NCBI GenBank assembly: GCA_964472785.1
Contig: CAYYMH010000004.1
Coordinates: 67,145-131,144, forward strand
Direction of reading: 5' to 3'
DNA: 64,000 nucleotides
DNA from: CAYYMH01 sp964472785
GTDB taxonomy: Bacteria; Zhuqueibacterota; Zhuqueibacteria; Thermofontimicrobiales; Thermofontimicrobiaceae
Shown here: positions 25,293-33,980 of the stretch, in pieces
How positions within the stretch are numbered: position 1 is the first letter of the stretch
Layout: each line of letters opens with the position of its first letter
Made by a program: the position numbers and the translations under genes
Notes under the pieces: generated by a model
Told to the model about the DNA's origin: nothing
What the model saw: only the letters and a program-made list of their open reading frames with translations
Database searches by the model: none

Positions 25293-25754
25293 TTAACTAT
25301 TTTCTAGTTCTAATATTTTCACCAATTCTGCTGGTTCCAGACGGAACTTGCTACCTTTACCCTCAAAGAATCCATGCTCCCGAATCATGTGAACGTGGAG
25401 TTGTGAATATTGAATAGTTTTATCCAATTTTTTATTTTTTACATGGGCAAATATTTTATGATGCAACCGTTTCTCACCAAACGGTGATGGCATCATGCCT
25501 CTGTCCCATCTAATTTTAACTGTGAAATCTCCCAAGTCAACTTCAGACTCCAGTCCTTTTTTGCCTTCTTCAATGAAATATTGTAATCGATCGGCAATCT
25601 GTTCACGTGTCACACCAAGTTTGTCCAATGTTCTCTGGTCAGCCTCGATAATATCGTGAACGTGCCGACTATCATCTCCCAAAAACCCGTCTTTGGTGAT
25701 GGCGCCGGGTTCAAATTCCTTTCGCTGAATTTTTTCATCCGGAGTTTGTTTCAT
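25293..25754 (-). CDS. Conserved-looking protein of unknown function, His-rich
   Basis: 153 residues, hydrophilic, no signal or membrane segment. It has DDSRHVHDIIEADQ near the N-terminus, a basic segment with RWDRGMMPSPFGEKRLHH, and HVHMIREHGFFEGKGSKF near the C-terminus. I do not recognise a family. An AAGGAAA site precedes the ATG. It lies 49 bases upstream of the superoxide reductase gene in the same direction, so co-expression and a role in oxidative stress are possible but only by position. Confidence 0.65.
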   Translation of the reverse strand: MKQTPDEKIQRKEFEPGAITKDGFLGDDSRHVHDIIEADQRTLDKLGVTREQIADRLQYFIEEGKKGLESEVDLGDFTVKIRWDRGMMPSPFGEKRLHHKIFAHVKNKKLDKTIQYSQLHVHMIREHGFFEGKGSKFRLEPAELVKILELENS

Positions 25755-25799
25755 GGCAAATTTTCCTTTTTACTTACTTAATGGAATACACTTTTCTTT

Positions 25800-25897
25800 T
25801 GCCACGGATTCACACGGATTTTCACAGATATCAAACTGAAAAATAATATTTAGTATTCTCCCAAAAAATCTGTGCTTATCTGTGAAAATCAGTGGCA
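25800..25897. repeat. Palindromic repeat, GCCACGGATTCACACGG family
   Basis: TGCCACGGATTCACACGGAT...TTTCACAGAT at the left end is matched by ATCTGTGAAAATCAGTGGCA at the right end, with AT-rich sequence between. It lies between the 153-residue gene and nqrF. Confidence 0.65.
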
Positions 25898-25961
25898 AAA
25901 AATTCAATGTTCTTTTGACTTTGTAAATCCTGTTCATCCTGTTATCCTGTCAAATATTAAA

Positions 25962-27071
25962 CTAAGCAAACGGATCGAAAAACGTTCGGTCGCCGGTGAT
26001 TTTGTATTTTTCAAGGACTTTGATACACGCATTGATCATACCCGGACTACCGCACAAATATCCCTGCACATTGGACGTGTCGATTTCTTTCAAATAGTTT
26101 TCAAGCGGTTCAGTAATCAGACCTGTTTCACCATTCCAGTCATCTTCTGGATCAGGGCTGGAAAGCGCTGGTACAAAATTAAAGTTGGGAATATTTTTCT
26201 CGAATGCCTTCATTTCATCGACGTAAAACAGATCCCTTTTCTGATTCGCACCAAAAAAGTATGTCACCTTCCGATCGATTTTTTCATTGTCAATCTTATG
26301 TAAAAGGGAAACCATCGGCGCCATGCCCGAACCACCAGCGATCATAATAATTTCCCCATCACCTTCACGCAGGTAAAAATCCCCCATTGGACCGACGATC
26401 TTCACATCATCGCCCTCTTTCAAATGTTCATGTACCCAGGTTGTACAAATACCGCCTTCAACCAAGCGGATCATCAGCTCAACATATTTTTTTTCAAAAC
26501 TGGGAGAGCTCGCAGAATAGGCACGGGACACGCTTTCTTTAACGCCGTCATACGGCTGTGTTTGCAGTTGAACGTACTGACCTGCTTTGAAATTAATTTC
26601 TGGCGGATCAATCAAATCCAACCGCAGCAGTTTGATATCATAAGTCAAATCCTTTAGCGCAGCAACTTTCGTTTTAAACTCTTTAATATTGAAAAGCTCA
26701 TCCGGGATTTCGATTTTAATATCCTGCTTAACCTTCACCTGGCAGGCCAAGCGAACTTCATCCTGAATTTCTTCTTTCGTAAGCATCGGCTCTTCCGTGG
26801 GAAGCAGCGGTCCGCCACCTTCAACAATTTTGCATTTACAGTAAGCACAGGTACCCCGTCCGCCACATGCGGATGGTAAAAATATTTTCTGAGAACTGAG
26901 CGATGACAGCAACGTCGCTCCACCAGTCACTTCCAATTCTTTCTCATCATTGATGGTAATTTTACACTCGCCGTAGTTTGCCAAATATCGTTCAGCAATA
27001 ACCAGTAAAATCGCTAAAACCCCACTTATGCCAACCATTGCGGCTGTTGTCAAAATGATTTTCGCAACCAT
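25962..27071 (-). CDS. nqrF: Na+-translocating NADH:quinone reductase subunit F
   Basis: 369 residues. An N-terminal membrane helix is followed by a plant-type ferredoxin domain (LPSACGGRGTCAYCKCKI, with a later Cys in VRLACQ). The FAD domain has SRAYSASSPSF and the NAD domain MIAGGSGMAPMVSLLH, then YLCGSPGMINACIKVL and a terminal FFDPFA. NqrF oxidises NADH and feeds electrons into the sodium pump. The order nqrB-C-D-E-F is kept in this operon. Confidence 0.96.
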   Translation of the reverse strand: MVAKIILTTAAMVGISGVLAILLVIAERYLANYGECKITINDEKELEVTGGATLLSSLSSQKIFLPSACGGRGTCAYCKCKIVEGGGPLLPTEEPMLTKEEIQDEVRLACQVKVKQDIKIEIPDELFNIKEFKTKVAALKDLTYDIKLLRLDLIDPPEINFKAGQYVQLQTQPYDGVKESVSRAYSASSPSFEKKYVELMIRLVEGGICTTWVHEHLKEGDDVKIVGPMGDFYLREGDGEIIMIAGGSGMAPMVSLLHKIDNEKIDRKVTYFFGANQKRDLFYVDEMKAFEKNIPNFNFVPALSSPDPEDDWNGETGLITEPLENYLKEIDTSNVQGYLCGSPGMINACIKVLEKYKITGDRTFFDPFA

Positions 27072-27092
27072 GTTTTTATCCCAATTTTCGCA

Positions 27093-27683
27093 TTATTGAA
27101 TTTGTACAATCCCTGAAAAACCGATAAACGCCATTGCCATGATGCCTGTTATAATCAGCGCTATTCCGGCGCCCTGCAAAGCCGAGGGGATCTGCTTTTC
27201 GTTGATCCGTTGCCTGATGCCTGCCATTGCTAAAATTGCCAGCATCCAGCCGATCCCACTTCCGGCGCCAAAAAACACGCTCTGGATGAACGTATATTTT
27301 CGGATAACCATAAAAAGTGACACGCCCAGAATCGCACAGTTCACAGTAATCAGCGGCAGAAATATCCCGAGATTCAAATAAAGCACTTCGGAGAACCGCT
27401 CAATAATCATTTCCAGCAACTGCACAGCAGAAGCAATGATAATAATAAACGTAATGTAGCGCAGGTACTCAATCTGTAGCGGCTCCAGCACATAATAATA
27501 AACGATGTAATTTAAAGCCGAGGTAATGGTTAAAACGAAAACAACGGCTAATCCCAAACCGAGCGAGGTTTTCACCTGTTTTGAAACGGAGAGAAATGAA
27601 CACATCCCCAAAAAATAAACCAAAAGAATATTCCCTGTAAAAATGGACGCGAAAAAAATAATCCAGGGTGATAATCCTTCCAT
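27093..27683 (-). CDS. nqrE: Na+-NQR subunit E
   Basis: 196 residues and six membrane helices. LVYFLGMCSFLSVSKQVKTS and VNCAILGVSLFMV carry the conserved cysteines shared with RnfA, and GSGIGWMLAILAMAGIRQRI follows. In Na+-NQR the NqrD/NqrE pair holds an intramembrane [2Fe-2S] cluster. An AGGAG site precedes the start; the gene lies 11 bases beyond nqrD. Confidence 0.94.
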   Translation of the reverse strand: MEGLSPWIIFFASIFTGNILLVYFLGMCSFLSVSKQVKTSLGLGLAVVFVLTITSALNYIVYYYVLEPLQIEYLRYITFIIIIASAVQLLEMIIERFSEVLYLNLGIFLPLITVNCAILGVSLFMVIRKYTFIQSVFFGAGSGIGWMLAILAMAGIRQRINEKQIPSALQGAGIALIITGIMAMAFIGFSGIVQIQ

Positions 27684-27694
27684 CGAATTAACTC

Positions 27695-28339
27695 CTATTT
27701 TTCAGAATGAGAAATTTTCATGACAGATAAATTATTGCTCACCCAAATAAACAGCGCGAGCATAAAGAAACCGCCGGGTGCCATAATCATAAACGCCCAC
27801 TGAACCCAGCCTTCCGAATATCCGATCGCATGCATCAATGGATCCATAACTTGAAATCCCAGTATAGTACCGAAGCCTAACAATTCTCTGAAGAATGCAA
27901 TCACTAACAGCACATACGAGTAGCCGACACCGGACATAACGCCATCCAAAAAAGCCATTGAAGGCTTGTTTGACGAGGCGAACGCCTCCAGTCTGCCCAT
28001 GATGATGCAGTTGGTAATGATAAGGCCGACATACGGCCCCAACGCTTTACTGATATTGGGAACGTAAGCCTTCAGCACCACATCCACGATCACGACAAAG
28101 CTGGAGATGATCAGGGTCTGCACCATCATGCGTATTCGGGACGGAATAATATTTCTAAGCAGAGACACAGTGAGCGAAGAAAAAGCAGTCACAAAAATCA
28201 GTCCCAGTCCCATGATTAGTGTGTTCAGAAAAATATTGGTCACCGCCAGAGTCGAGCAAATTCCCAAAATTTGCACCGTGACGGGGTTATTACTCCACAA
28301 ATCTTCTTTAATTATTTCCAGTGAGTTTTTCGCTGGCAT
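27695..28339 (-). CDS. nqrD: Na+-NQR subunit D
   Basis: 214 residues and six membrane helices. NPVTVQILGICSTLAVTN at the N-terminus and GLIITNCIIMGRLEAFA supply the conserved cysteine segments shared with RnfE. It pairs with NqrE in the membrane core. A GAGGAAAA site precedes the ATG. A 154-bp gap with a palindromic repeat separates it from nqrC, unusual inside this operon. Confidence 0.94.
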   Translation of the reverse strand: MPAKNSLEIIKEDLWSNNPVTVQILGICSTLAVTNIFLNTLIMGLGLIFVTAFSSLTVSLLRNIIPSRIRMMVQTLIISSFVVIVDVVLKAYVPNISKALGPYVGLIITNCIIMGRLEAFASSNKPSMAFLDGVMSGVGYSYVLLVIAFFRELLGFGTILGFQVMDPLMHAIGYSEGWVQWAFMIMAPGGFFMLALFIWVSNNLSVMKISHSEK

Positions 28340-28404
28340 AGTTTTCCTCGAACATTTATTGATGAATTATAGAAATCTTTTTTCACAGTTAAATTTCAAT
28401 TTAT

Positions 28405-28483
28405 TGCCAAAAAGCTATGAGATACAAAGTTTTCATTTCACATCACTGACTTCCTTTGTTTGAGCCTCCGTGCCTTAATGGCA
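28405..28483. repeat. Degenerate palindromic repeat inside the nqr operon
   Basis: TTGCCAAAAAGCTATGAGAT at the left and CTCCGTGCCTTAATGGCA at the right resemble the GCCACAAAG family. It sits between nqrC and nqrD and may form an mRNA hairpin. Confidence 0.5.
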
Positions 28484-28493
28484 TAAACACAAA

Positions 28494-29261
28494 TTATGAC
28501 AATTTTGCTCGGATTAAATCTTTGTTTTTTTCGATCAACTTCAAATAAAATTTCAAATCTGTTTCCAGCATCTTGAGTACACCATTGCAGGTCTGCGTTG
28601 CACCGGTGATCGCTTGAAAGCTATTGGTTGATTTTTCAAAATTCGTCTGCTTTTTTTCACCTACCATGACAAAAGCCGGCTCCGCACTCTGTTCATCCTT
28701 TAATTTAGTCAGATCAAGATTTCGGAAATAATATTTAAATTCCTTCTCAAGAATTCGCGCGCCTAATCCCGGTGTTTCAACCTGTTCGGTAAAATCAATA
28801 CCCACCATTTTCCTCAAATCTGCTGAAATCGCACCTACCCCAGTAATGGTACCCCAGAGACCTTTTCCCTTCATTCGAAACCCGTAAGCAGTGATGTCAT
28901 CATTCTCATCCAAACGAACGTAAATCAGCACGGAATCACCCCATGAAAGAAAGCTATTTTTGAGCAGACTTCTCAAGTCTTCAGGAAATGATAATTTTAC
29001 AGTCTCCAACTTTTCATTATATTTTTTCAGCACCTGATCTTCTTGCCACGGTATGTCACTGGTCGTGGCGGTCTTCGACAAGTCTTGCTCTTGAACGCCA
29101 TCCGGAAAAATATTGAATGAATAGAGAATCGATTTATACTGCAAAATTTTTTGATTTTGAACAATTTGATCTCTGGTTTTTTCATTCACATAAGCCAAAG
29201 CAGATATGAACACTGCAGTGATAATCACCATAAAAATAACAGTAAAGATCGCTTTTCTCAT
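28494..29261 (-). CDS. nqrC: Na+-NQR subunit C (FMN-bearing)
   Basis: 255 residues. One N-terminal membrane helix is followed by a periplasmic FMN-binding domain. FQAITGATQTCNGVL contains the (S/T)GAT motif where FMN is attached to Thr by a phosphoester bond. GLWGTITGVGAI and VETPGLGARILEKEF are also family segments. Its ATG lies one base past the nqrB stop, with an AAAGGG site inside nqrB, so translation is coupled. Confidence 0.93.
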   Translation of the reverse strand: MRKAIFTVIFMVIITAVFISALAYVNEKTRDQIVQNQKILQYKSILYSFNIFPDGVQEQDLSKTATTSDIPWQEDQVLKKYNEKLETVKLSFPEDLRSLLKNSFLSWGDSVLIYVRLDENDDITAYGFRMKGKGLWGTITGVGAISADLRKMVGIDFTEQVETPGLGARILEKEFKYYFRNLDLTKLKDEQSAEPAFVMVGEKKQTNFEKSTNSFQAITGATQTCNGVLKMLETDLKFYLKLIEKNKDLIRAKLS

Positions 29262-29262
29262 A

Positions 29263-30279
29263 TTATCCCTTTTTCGTTGACTTATTCTTTTTATAACTAT
29301 TTACACTATAATCAATAATAGGTCCGAACATATTTCCCAACAGCACAGCAAACGTCAAACCTCCGGCAAAAAGTGAAAATGATTTAATAATAACGGTTAA
29401 CAATCCAATCAGGGCAGCATAAATCCACTTTCCAATATCGGTTCGTGCCGATGAAACCGGGTCAGTGACCATATAAAAGCCGCCGAGAACTGCGCCACCG
29501 GAAAGGAGTCCAAATAACGGACTCGACACTTGATCCGGAAAAATGAGGTGAAAAATAAAATGAGATAAAACAAACGAAACAAAGAAACTAACCACGAGTT
29601 TCCAGTTAGCATTTTTTTTGAAAACGATGTAGAGTCCGCCGATCAGCAATAGCAATGCTGATGTTTCGCCTAAAGAACCGCCCCCGATTTGAGTGATTTC
29701 ACCAAACTTCTCAAACTGTCCATTGATATTTCCCAGGAAAAGTTGCCAATAATTGGGCAAAGTTGTTGCGCCGGATTTGAATGCGCTGGCTGGTGTTGCC
29801 GATGTTATCGAAGAAAGATAGTCTCCGGCTGCCGAAAATCTCCAGCTTGCGAACCCAGCCGGAAAGTCTGAAAAATTAGCAGCAGGAACCCAGATATTTG
29901 TCATGTGCACCGGAAACGTAATATAGACAAAGGCGCGACCGACTAATGCCGGATTGAACGGATTATTACCAAATCCACCGAACGCCATTTTTCCGAACAT
30001 AATGCCGAACAATGCGCCAAGAACAACCATATAAAAAGGAAGTGTCGGCGGCACGATTAACCCGTACAACATCCCGGTGACCAGAGCCGCTTCTGTTATT
30101 TTGCCATTTTTTCCGCGCACAAAAAACCATTCGGTTACCACGCACGTGATTATTGACAGTGCAACAATCGCCAGGCTCCGCCAACCGAAAAAATAGATTC
30201 CACCGACCAATGCCGGAAAAAGTGCCATAACCACATTGCGCATGACTTTCTGTTTTTGAAAATCCAATTTTAATATCAT
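29263..30279 (-). CDS. nqrB: Na+-NQR subunit B
   Basis: 338 residues, about ten membrane helices. AFKSGATTLPNYWQLFLG contains the SGAT motif that carries covalent FMN, and GGFGNNPFNPALVGRAFVY and GGFYMVTDPVSSARTD are conserved with RnfD. At 338 residues it is shorter than the ~410 of gammaproteobacterial NqrB, with less N-terminal sequence. No nqrA lies upstream; the next gene is a DsrE-like protein. Confidence 0.93.
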   Translation of the reverse strand: MILKLDFQKQKVMRNVVMALFPALVGGIYFFGWRSLAIVALSIITCVVTEWFFVRGKNGKITEAALVTGMLYGLIVPPTLPFYMVVLGALFGIMFGKMAFGGFGNNPFNPALVGRAFVYITFPVHMTNIWVPAANFSDFPAGFASWRFSAAGDYLSSITSATPASAFKSGATTLPNYWQLFLGNINGQFEKFGEITQIGGGSLGETSALLLLIGGLYIVFKKNANWKLVVSFFVSFVLSHFIFHLIFPDQVSSPLFGLLSGGAVLGGFYMVTDPVSSARTDIGKWIYAALIGLLTVIIKSFSLFAGGLTFAVLLGNMFGPIIDYSVNSYKKNKSTKKG

Positions 30280-30329
30280 TTTATTCCTTCATTATAAAAG
30301 AATTTACATATTACCAGATCGTTATCGCA

Positions 30330-30677
30330 TTAAAATGTAATGACTTCATATCCCTTTTCAATGTATCGCCGAATACTCGGATGACCGGACATCTCATCAC
30401 ACAGCGTCAAATCCTGCTCAAGCGCAGCATCAAGAGCGCCTGTTTTGGCAGCGCATGCTTTGCACACGCAGTCGATCAATTCGATCTTTTTGATTTTTTG
30501 GTATAAATTTGCAAAGGGTTTTGCAGGATCAGCTAATTCTTTTATTTGCTTTGTTGCAGTGCCTTCGATGATTATTTTGACGTCGTAATTATTTTCATGC
30601 AAATCAATCGCATTCAAAAGGACATGCGCAAAGCACATGGGTTCACCGTTGAATGCAAAAAGCGCATATCGTTTCAT
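30330..30677 (-). CDS. DsrE-like small cytoplasmic protein
   Basis: 115 residues beginning MKRYALFAFNGEPMCFAHVL. The DsrE/peroxiredoxin-like fold is suggested by the strand-helix N-terminus and the cysteine cluster DCVCKACAAKTGAL, followed by CDEMSGHPSIRRYIEKGYEV. It may bind persulfide or metal; no activity can be assigned. A GGAGAGG site supports the ATG at 30677, and the longer frame to 30812 runs through a palindromic repeat and is not likely coding. It heads the nqr operon at a distance of 50 bases. Confidence 0.72.
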   Translation of the reverse strand: MKRYALFAFNGEPMCFAHVLLNAIDLHENNYDVKIIIEGTATKQIKELADPAKPFANLYQKIKKIELIDCVCKACAAKTGALDAALEQDLTLCDEMSGHPSIRRYIEKGYEVITF

Positions 30678-30753
30678 TATTACACCTCTCCTAAATATGA
30701 TACCTAAAATTCTAAAATGAAAAATTTCACTTCGCTTCAATTTGTTATTTACT

Positions 30754-30812
30754 ATGGAGTGAATCGCCTTTATGCGATTCATTTTGCAATGCATAAAGGC
30801 ATTGCACTCCAT
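30754..30812. repeat. Palindromic repeat, ATGGAGTGMA family, copy 1
   Basis: ATGGAGTGAATCGCCTTTAT...GC and its imperfect complement GCATAAAGGCATTGCACTCC...AT form a long hairpin. Shorter relatives are at 30904-30932 and 48329-48379. Confidence 0.65.
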
Positions 30813-30903
30813 TCATTTAAAAAATCAACAATTTAACATTTGAAGTAATAAACTCAATTTAGAAATTTAGGTGATACGCTAAGTACGCTAACAGCTAAAA
30901 GTT

Positions 30904-30932
30904 GAGTGCAATCCGATATTCGGAATGCACTC
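30904..30932. repeat. Short hairpin of the GAGTGCA family
   Basis: GAGTGCAATCCGA and TCGGAATGCACTC pair with one mismatch around TAT. It lies just past the stop of the rubrerythrin gene and could also help end transcripts; no T-tract is seen on the minus strand. Confidence 0.55.
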
Positions 30933-30952
30933 TTTATCAAATCAAACATGAA

Positions 30953-31528
30953 TTACCAGTTCTCACCTAATAATTCAAAATAAGCCTGCGGATGCGCGCA
31001 CGCCGGGCAGGTTTGCGGGGCTTCTGTGCCTTCGTGCAGGTAACCACAGTTCAAACAACGCCACACAACTTTTTCTTCTCTTTTGAAGACTTTCTTGGCT
31101 TCAATGTTATTCAGTAAATCACGATATCTTTTTTCATGCTGCTTTTCCGCAACCGACACCGCTTCAAATATTTTTGCTACTTCTTCGAATCCTTCTTCAC
31201 GCGCAACATTAGCAAACTCTGGATACATTGTCGTCCACTCATAATTCTCGCCGCCGGCTGCTGCCATCAAATTTTCAGCAGTTGTGCCAATCACACCAGC
31301 CGGGAAAGATGCCTGAATTTCAGTTTCGCCACCTTCCAGATGCTTAAAAAAGCGTTTGGCATGTTCGCGTTCCTGATTTGCTGTTTCTTCAAAAATTTGC
31401 GCAATCTGAACATAGCCCTCTTTTTTCGCTTTGCTGGCGAAATAAGTGTAACGGTTTCGCGCCTGGGATTCACCCGCAAATGCGGCTAATAAATTTTTCT
31501 CTGTTTGAGTGCCTCTTACACTTTTCAT
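30953..31528 (-). CDS. rbr: Rubrerythrin
   Basis: 191 residues. The ferritin-like diiron domain carries FAGESQARNRYTYFA, ANQEREHAKRFFKHL and VAEKQHEKRYRDLL. The C-terminal rubredoxin domain has CLNCGYLHEG and CPACAHPQAYFELL. It reduces hydrogen peroxide in the cytoplasm of anaerobes. An AGGAGG site precedes the ATG. Its place between cydAB and nqr, with superoxide reductase and a PerR-like regulator close by, fits an oxygen-defence set. Confidence 0.96.
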   Translation of the reverse strand: MKSVRGTQTEKNLLAAFAGESQARNRYTYFASKAKKEGYVQIAQIFEETANQEREHAKRFFKHLEGGETEIQASFPAGVIGTTAENLMAAAGGENYEWTTMYPEFANVAREEGFEEVAKIFEAVSVAEKQHEKRYRDLLNNIEAKKVFKREEKVVWRCLNCGYLHEGTEAPQTCPACAHPQAYFELLGENW

Positions 31529-31610
31529 TCACGAACCTCCTGATTAATCGTTCATAGTTTAACATGTTATTTTTATTTTGTTTTTTTATAATTTAACGAT
31601 TTTTATTGAA

Positions 31611-32609
31611 TTAATCAAGCTGTACTTTATCTTTGAAAACATTATGGACATAATACGTATAAAGCAAAACCAACGGCATACCGATGATGGCAATGATCAG
31701 CATAATTTTCAACGTTAATTCCGAAGACGATGCGTTGTAAATGGTGAGGCTTAATACCTCATTGGTGGCTCTCACCAAATTCGGAAAATGGATCGAACCA
31801 ACAATACCAAACAATCCGATAAACGAAAGCGAAGTCATCTGAAATGCACGTTTATCAGCTTCTTTCTTTAATGCGGATTTTAGCAACCACCAGCCAGCAA
31901 GTACGACAATTGTCGAAATCCATGCGAATAGACTTTTTCCTGCACCCGGCACATAGATAAATGCTAAAACCGATGAAAGCAGGAAAAGAACGATAAAAGA
32001 ATTCCATAATTTTCTGCTGACCTTCCTGGCTTCGGTTTGAATCTCTCCGGAATTTTTTAACGCCGCATACGTGCTGCCCTGCAATAGTATCGCATTCAAA
32101 CCAAGCAGACCCACAGCCAGCGGAAACGGTCTTAGCAGGGTGAAGAAATTTCCGGTAAATTCCATACGACCATCCAAAGGAACCCCGACAATCACATTGC
32201 CGAGCGCGACGCCGTAGAGCAGAGATGGCAAAAAACTACCGACAAGAAACGTCCACTCCCACACGTTCTGTCGTTCCGAATCATAGGCATAAAACTCAAT
32301 TGAAGCCGCCCGTAAAATCAGCGCAAAAAGAACCAGCATCAGCGCCAAATAAAAACCGCTGAAAACTGTAGCATAGGCATGCGGAAATGATGCGAACAGC
32401 GCACCACCGCCAGCCAATAACCAGACTTCGTTTCCGTCCCAAAACGGTCCGATGGTGTTGAGCAACGCGCGTTTCTGCTTTTCATTTTTCGCTAAAACAC
32501 GAAATAGCGACCCGATTCCCAAATCAAATCCGTCGAGCAAGGCGTATCCCATTAAGAGGACGCCGATGAGAATGTACCAAATCGTTCTGAAAAGATCATG
32601 CAATTCCAT
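31611..32609 (-). CDS. cydB: Cytochrome bd ubiquinol oxidase subunit II
   Basis: 332 residues, eight to nine membrane helices. GYALLDGFDLGIGSL near the N-terminus and GPFWDGNEVWLLAGGGALFA are the subunit II signatures. It forms the bd oxidase with CydA, reducing oxygen at low concentration. A GGAGGA site precedes the ATG, 15 bases after cydA. Confidence 0.96.
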   Translation of the reverse strand: MELHDLFRTIWYILIGVLLMGYALLDGFDLGIGSLFRVLAKNEKQKRALLNTIGPFWDGNEVWLLAGGGALFASFPHAYATVFSGFYLALMLVLFALILRAASIEFYAYDSERQNVWEWTFLVGSFLPSLLYGVALGNVIVGVPLDGRMEFTGNFFTLLRPFPLAVGLLGLNAILLQGSTYAALKNSGEIQTEARKVSRKLWNSFIVLFLLSSVLAFIYVPGAGKSLFAWISTIVVLAGWWLLKSALKKEADKRAFQMTSLSFIGLFGIVGSIHFPNLVRATNEVLSLTIYNASSSELTLKIMLIIAIIGMPLVLLYTYYVHNVFKDKVQLD

Positions 32610-32624
32610 TTCCGTCCTCCTCTT

Positions 32625-33950
32625 TTAATATTGATAAGTTGAAATTTTAGCCGGGCCTTTTTTGACTATTTTTAACATGAGTTTGATAAAAGCATAAAAA
32701 AGTATTGAATAAATCAAAATGAACATAATGAGCGTAAATAAGATCTGACCGGCAGGCACAACTTTTGAAGCCGCATCCGACGTCTTCAATATGCCATAAA
32801 CTGCCCAGGGCTGTCTTCCGATTTCCGCAGCTAACCATCCAGTTTCGTTTGCAATATGAGGCAAAGGAATCGAAAATAAAAGCACGAACAAATACCATTT
32901 GGTGTTAATCAGTTTTTTTCGGACTAAAAGATAGATACCGATAAATGAAATGAGGATAAAATAGACACCTAAGCCGATCATTATGTGGTAAACACCAAAA
33001 GTGACCAGAACCGGCGGGCGCTCATCAACAGGGAATTCCTTTAAGCCGAGAATCTCTGCATTCGTGTCTCCGAACACGAACAGGCTCAATAATTTTGGAA
33101 AACCAACCTCCAGATGCGTGACTTCATTTTCCTCATCCGGAATTCCAAACACGCTCAAATTGGCGCCGCGTTGCGTTTCCCACAATCCTTCATACGCTGC
33201 TAATTTAGCGGGTTGGGTTTCTGCCACCTGAACAGCATGCGCATGCCCGGTAAAAAGCTGAAAAATGCTGGTGACAATGAAAATTACCAGCGAGATTGTG
33301 ATCAATCTTTTCGCCTGTTCGGTAAATTGTTTTTTGATCAAATACCAGGCACTAATGCCGGCAGCCATCAATGAACCGGTTATCCAACTGGCAACGATCA
33401 CATGAATGAATCGCTCAATAGTGGAATGATTAATCGCAGCCTCCCAAAAATTTGTGAGTACTGCACGACCACCGACCATTTCAAAACCGGCTGGTGTTTG
33501 CATGAATGAATTGGCGATTATAATCCATAATCCGGACAGATGAGCGCCAAAAAAAACCATAAATGCGGAGAAGAAATACATTTTTGGGGACACTTTATTC
33601 CTGCCGAAAACCATCACCCCCAGAAAGATCGACTCCATAAAAAAAGCTAAAATACCTTCGGCTGCCAACGGCGCTCCGAAAACATCGCCGACCACCCGCG
33701 AATATTCTGACCAGTTCGTACCAAAGGCAAATTCCAGTGTAATACCGGTAGCCGTTCCCAGTACAAAAATCAGCGCCACCATTTTAACTAAAAAATCGGA
33801 TATTGTTTTGTAGATTTCATCATTGCGTTTGAGATACAATCCTTCAACAATGAGCAGAATGAGCGTAAGTCCAAGAGTCAGCGGTGGAAAAATAAAATGA
33901 AAACCGGCAGCAACCCCAAACTGAATTCGGGACAGCATAACAACATCCAT
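32625..33950 (-). CDS. cydA: Cytochrome bd ubiquinol oxidase subunit I
   Basis: 441 residues. RIQFGVAAGFHFIFPPLTLG holds the conserved high-spin haem His, and GTNWSEYSRVVGDVFGAPLA and FTGHAHAVQVAETQPAKLAA are subunit I signatures. The C-terminal GRQPWAVYGILKTSDAAS is the quinol-side conserved block. The Q-loop is of the short type. High-affinity oxygen reduction protects anaerobic enzymes as well as conserving energy. A GGAG site supports the ATG at 33950. Confidence 0.97.
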   Translation of the reverse strand: MDVVMLSRIQFGVAAGFHFIFPPLTLGLTLILLIVEGLYLKRNDEIYKTISDFLVKMVALIFVLGTATGITLEFAFGTNWSEYSRVVGDVFGAPLAAEGILAFFMESIFLGVMVFGRNKVSPKMYFFSAFMVFFGAHLSGLWIIIANSFMQTPAGFEMVGGRAVLTNFWEAAINHSTIERFIHVIVASWITGSLMAAGISAWYLIKKQFTEQAKRLITISLVIFIVTSIFQLFTGHAHAVQVAETQPAKLAAYEGLWETQRGANLSVFGIPDEENEVTHLEVGFPKLLSLFVFGDTNAEILGLKEFPVDERPPVLVTFGVYHIMIGLGVYFILISFIGIYLLVRKKLINTKWYLFVLLFSIPLPHIANETGWLAAEIGRQPWAVYGILKTSDAASKVVPAGQILFTLIMFILIYSILFYAFIKLMLKIVKKGPAKISTYQY

Positions 33951-33980
33951 GGATCACTCCAATTTAGTTAATCAATTCAT

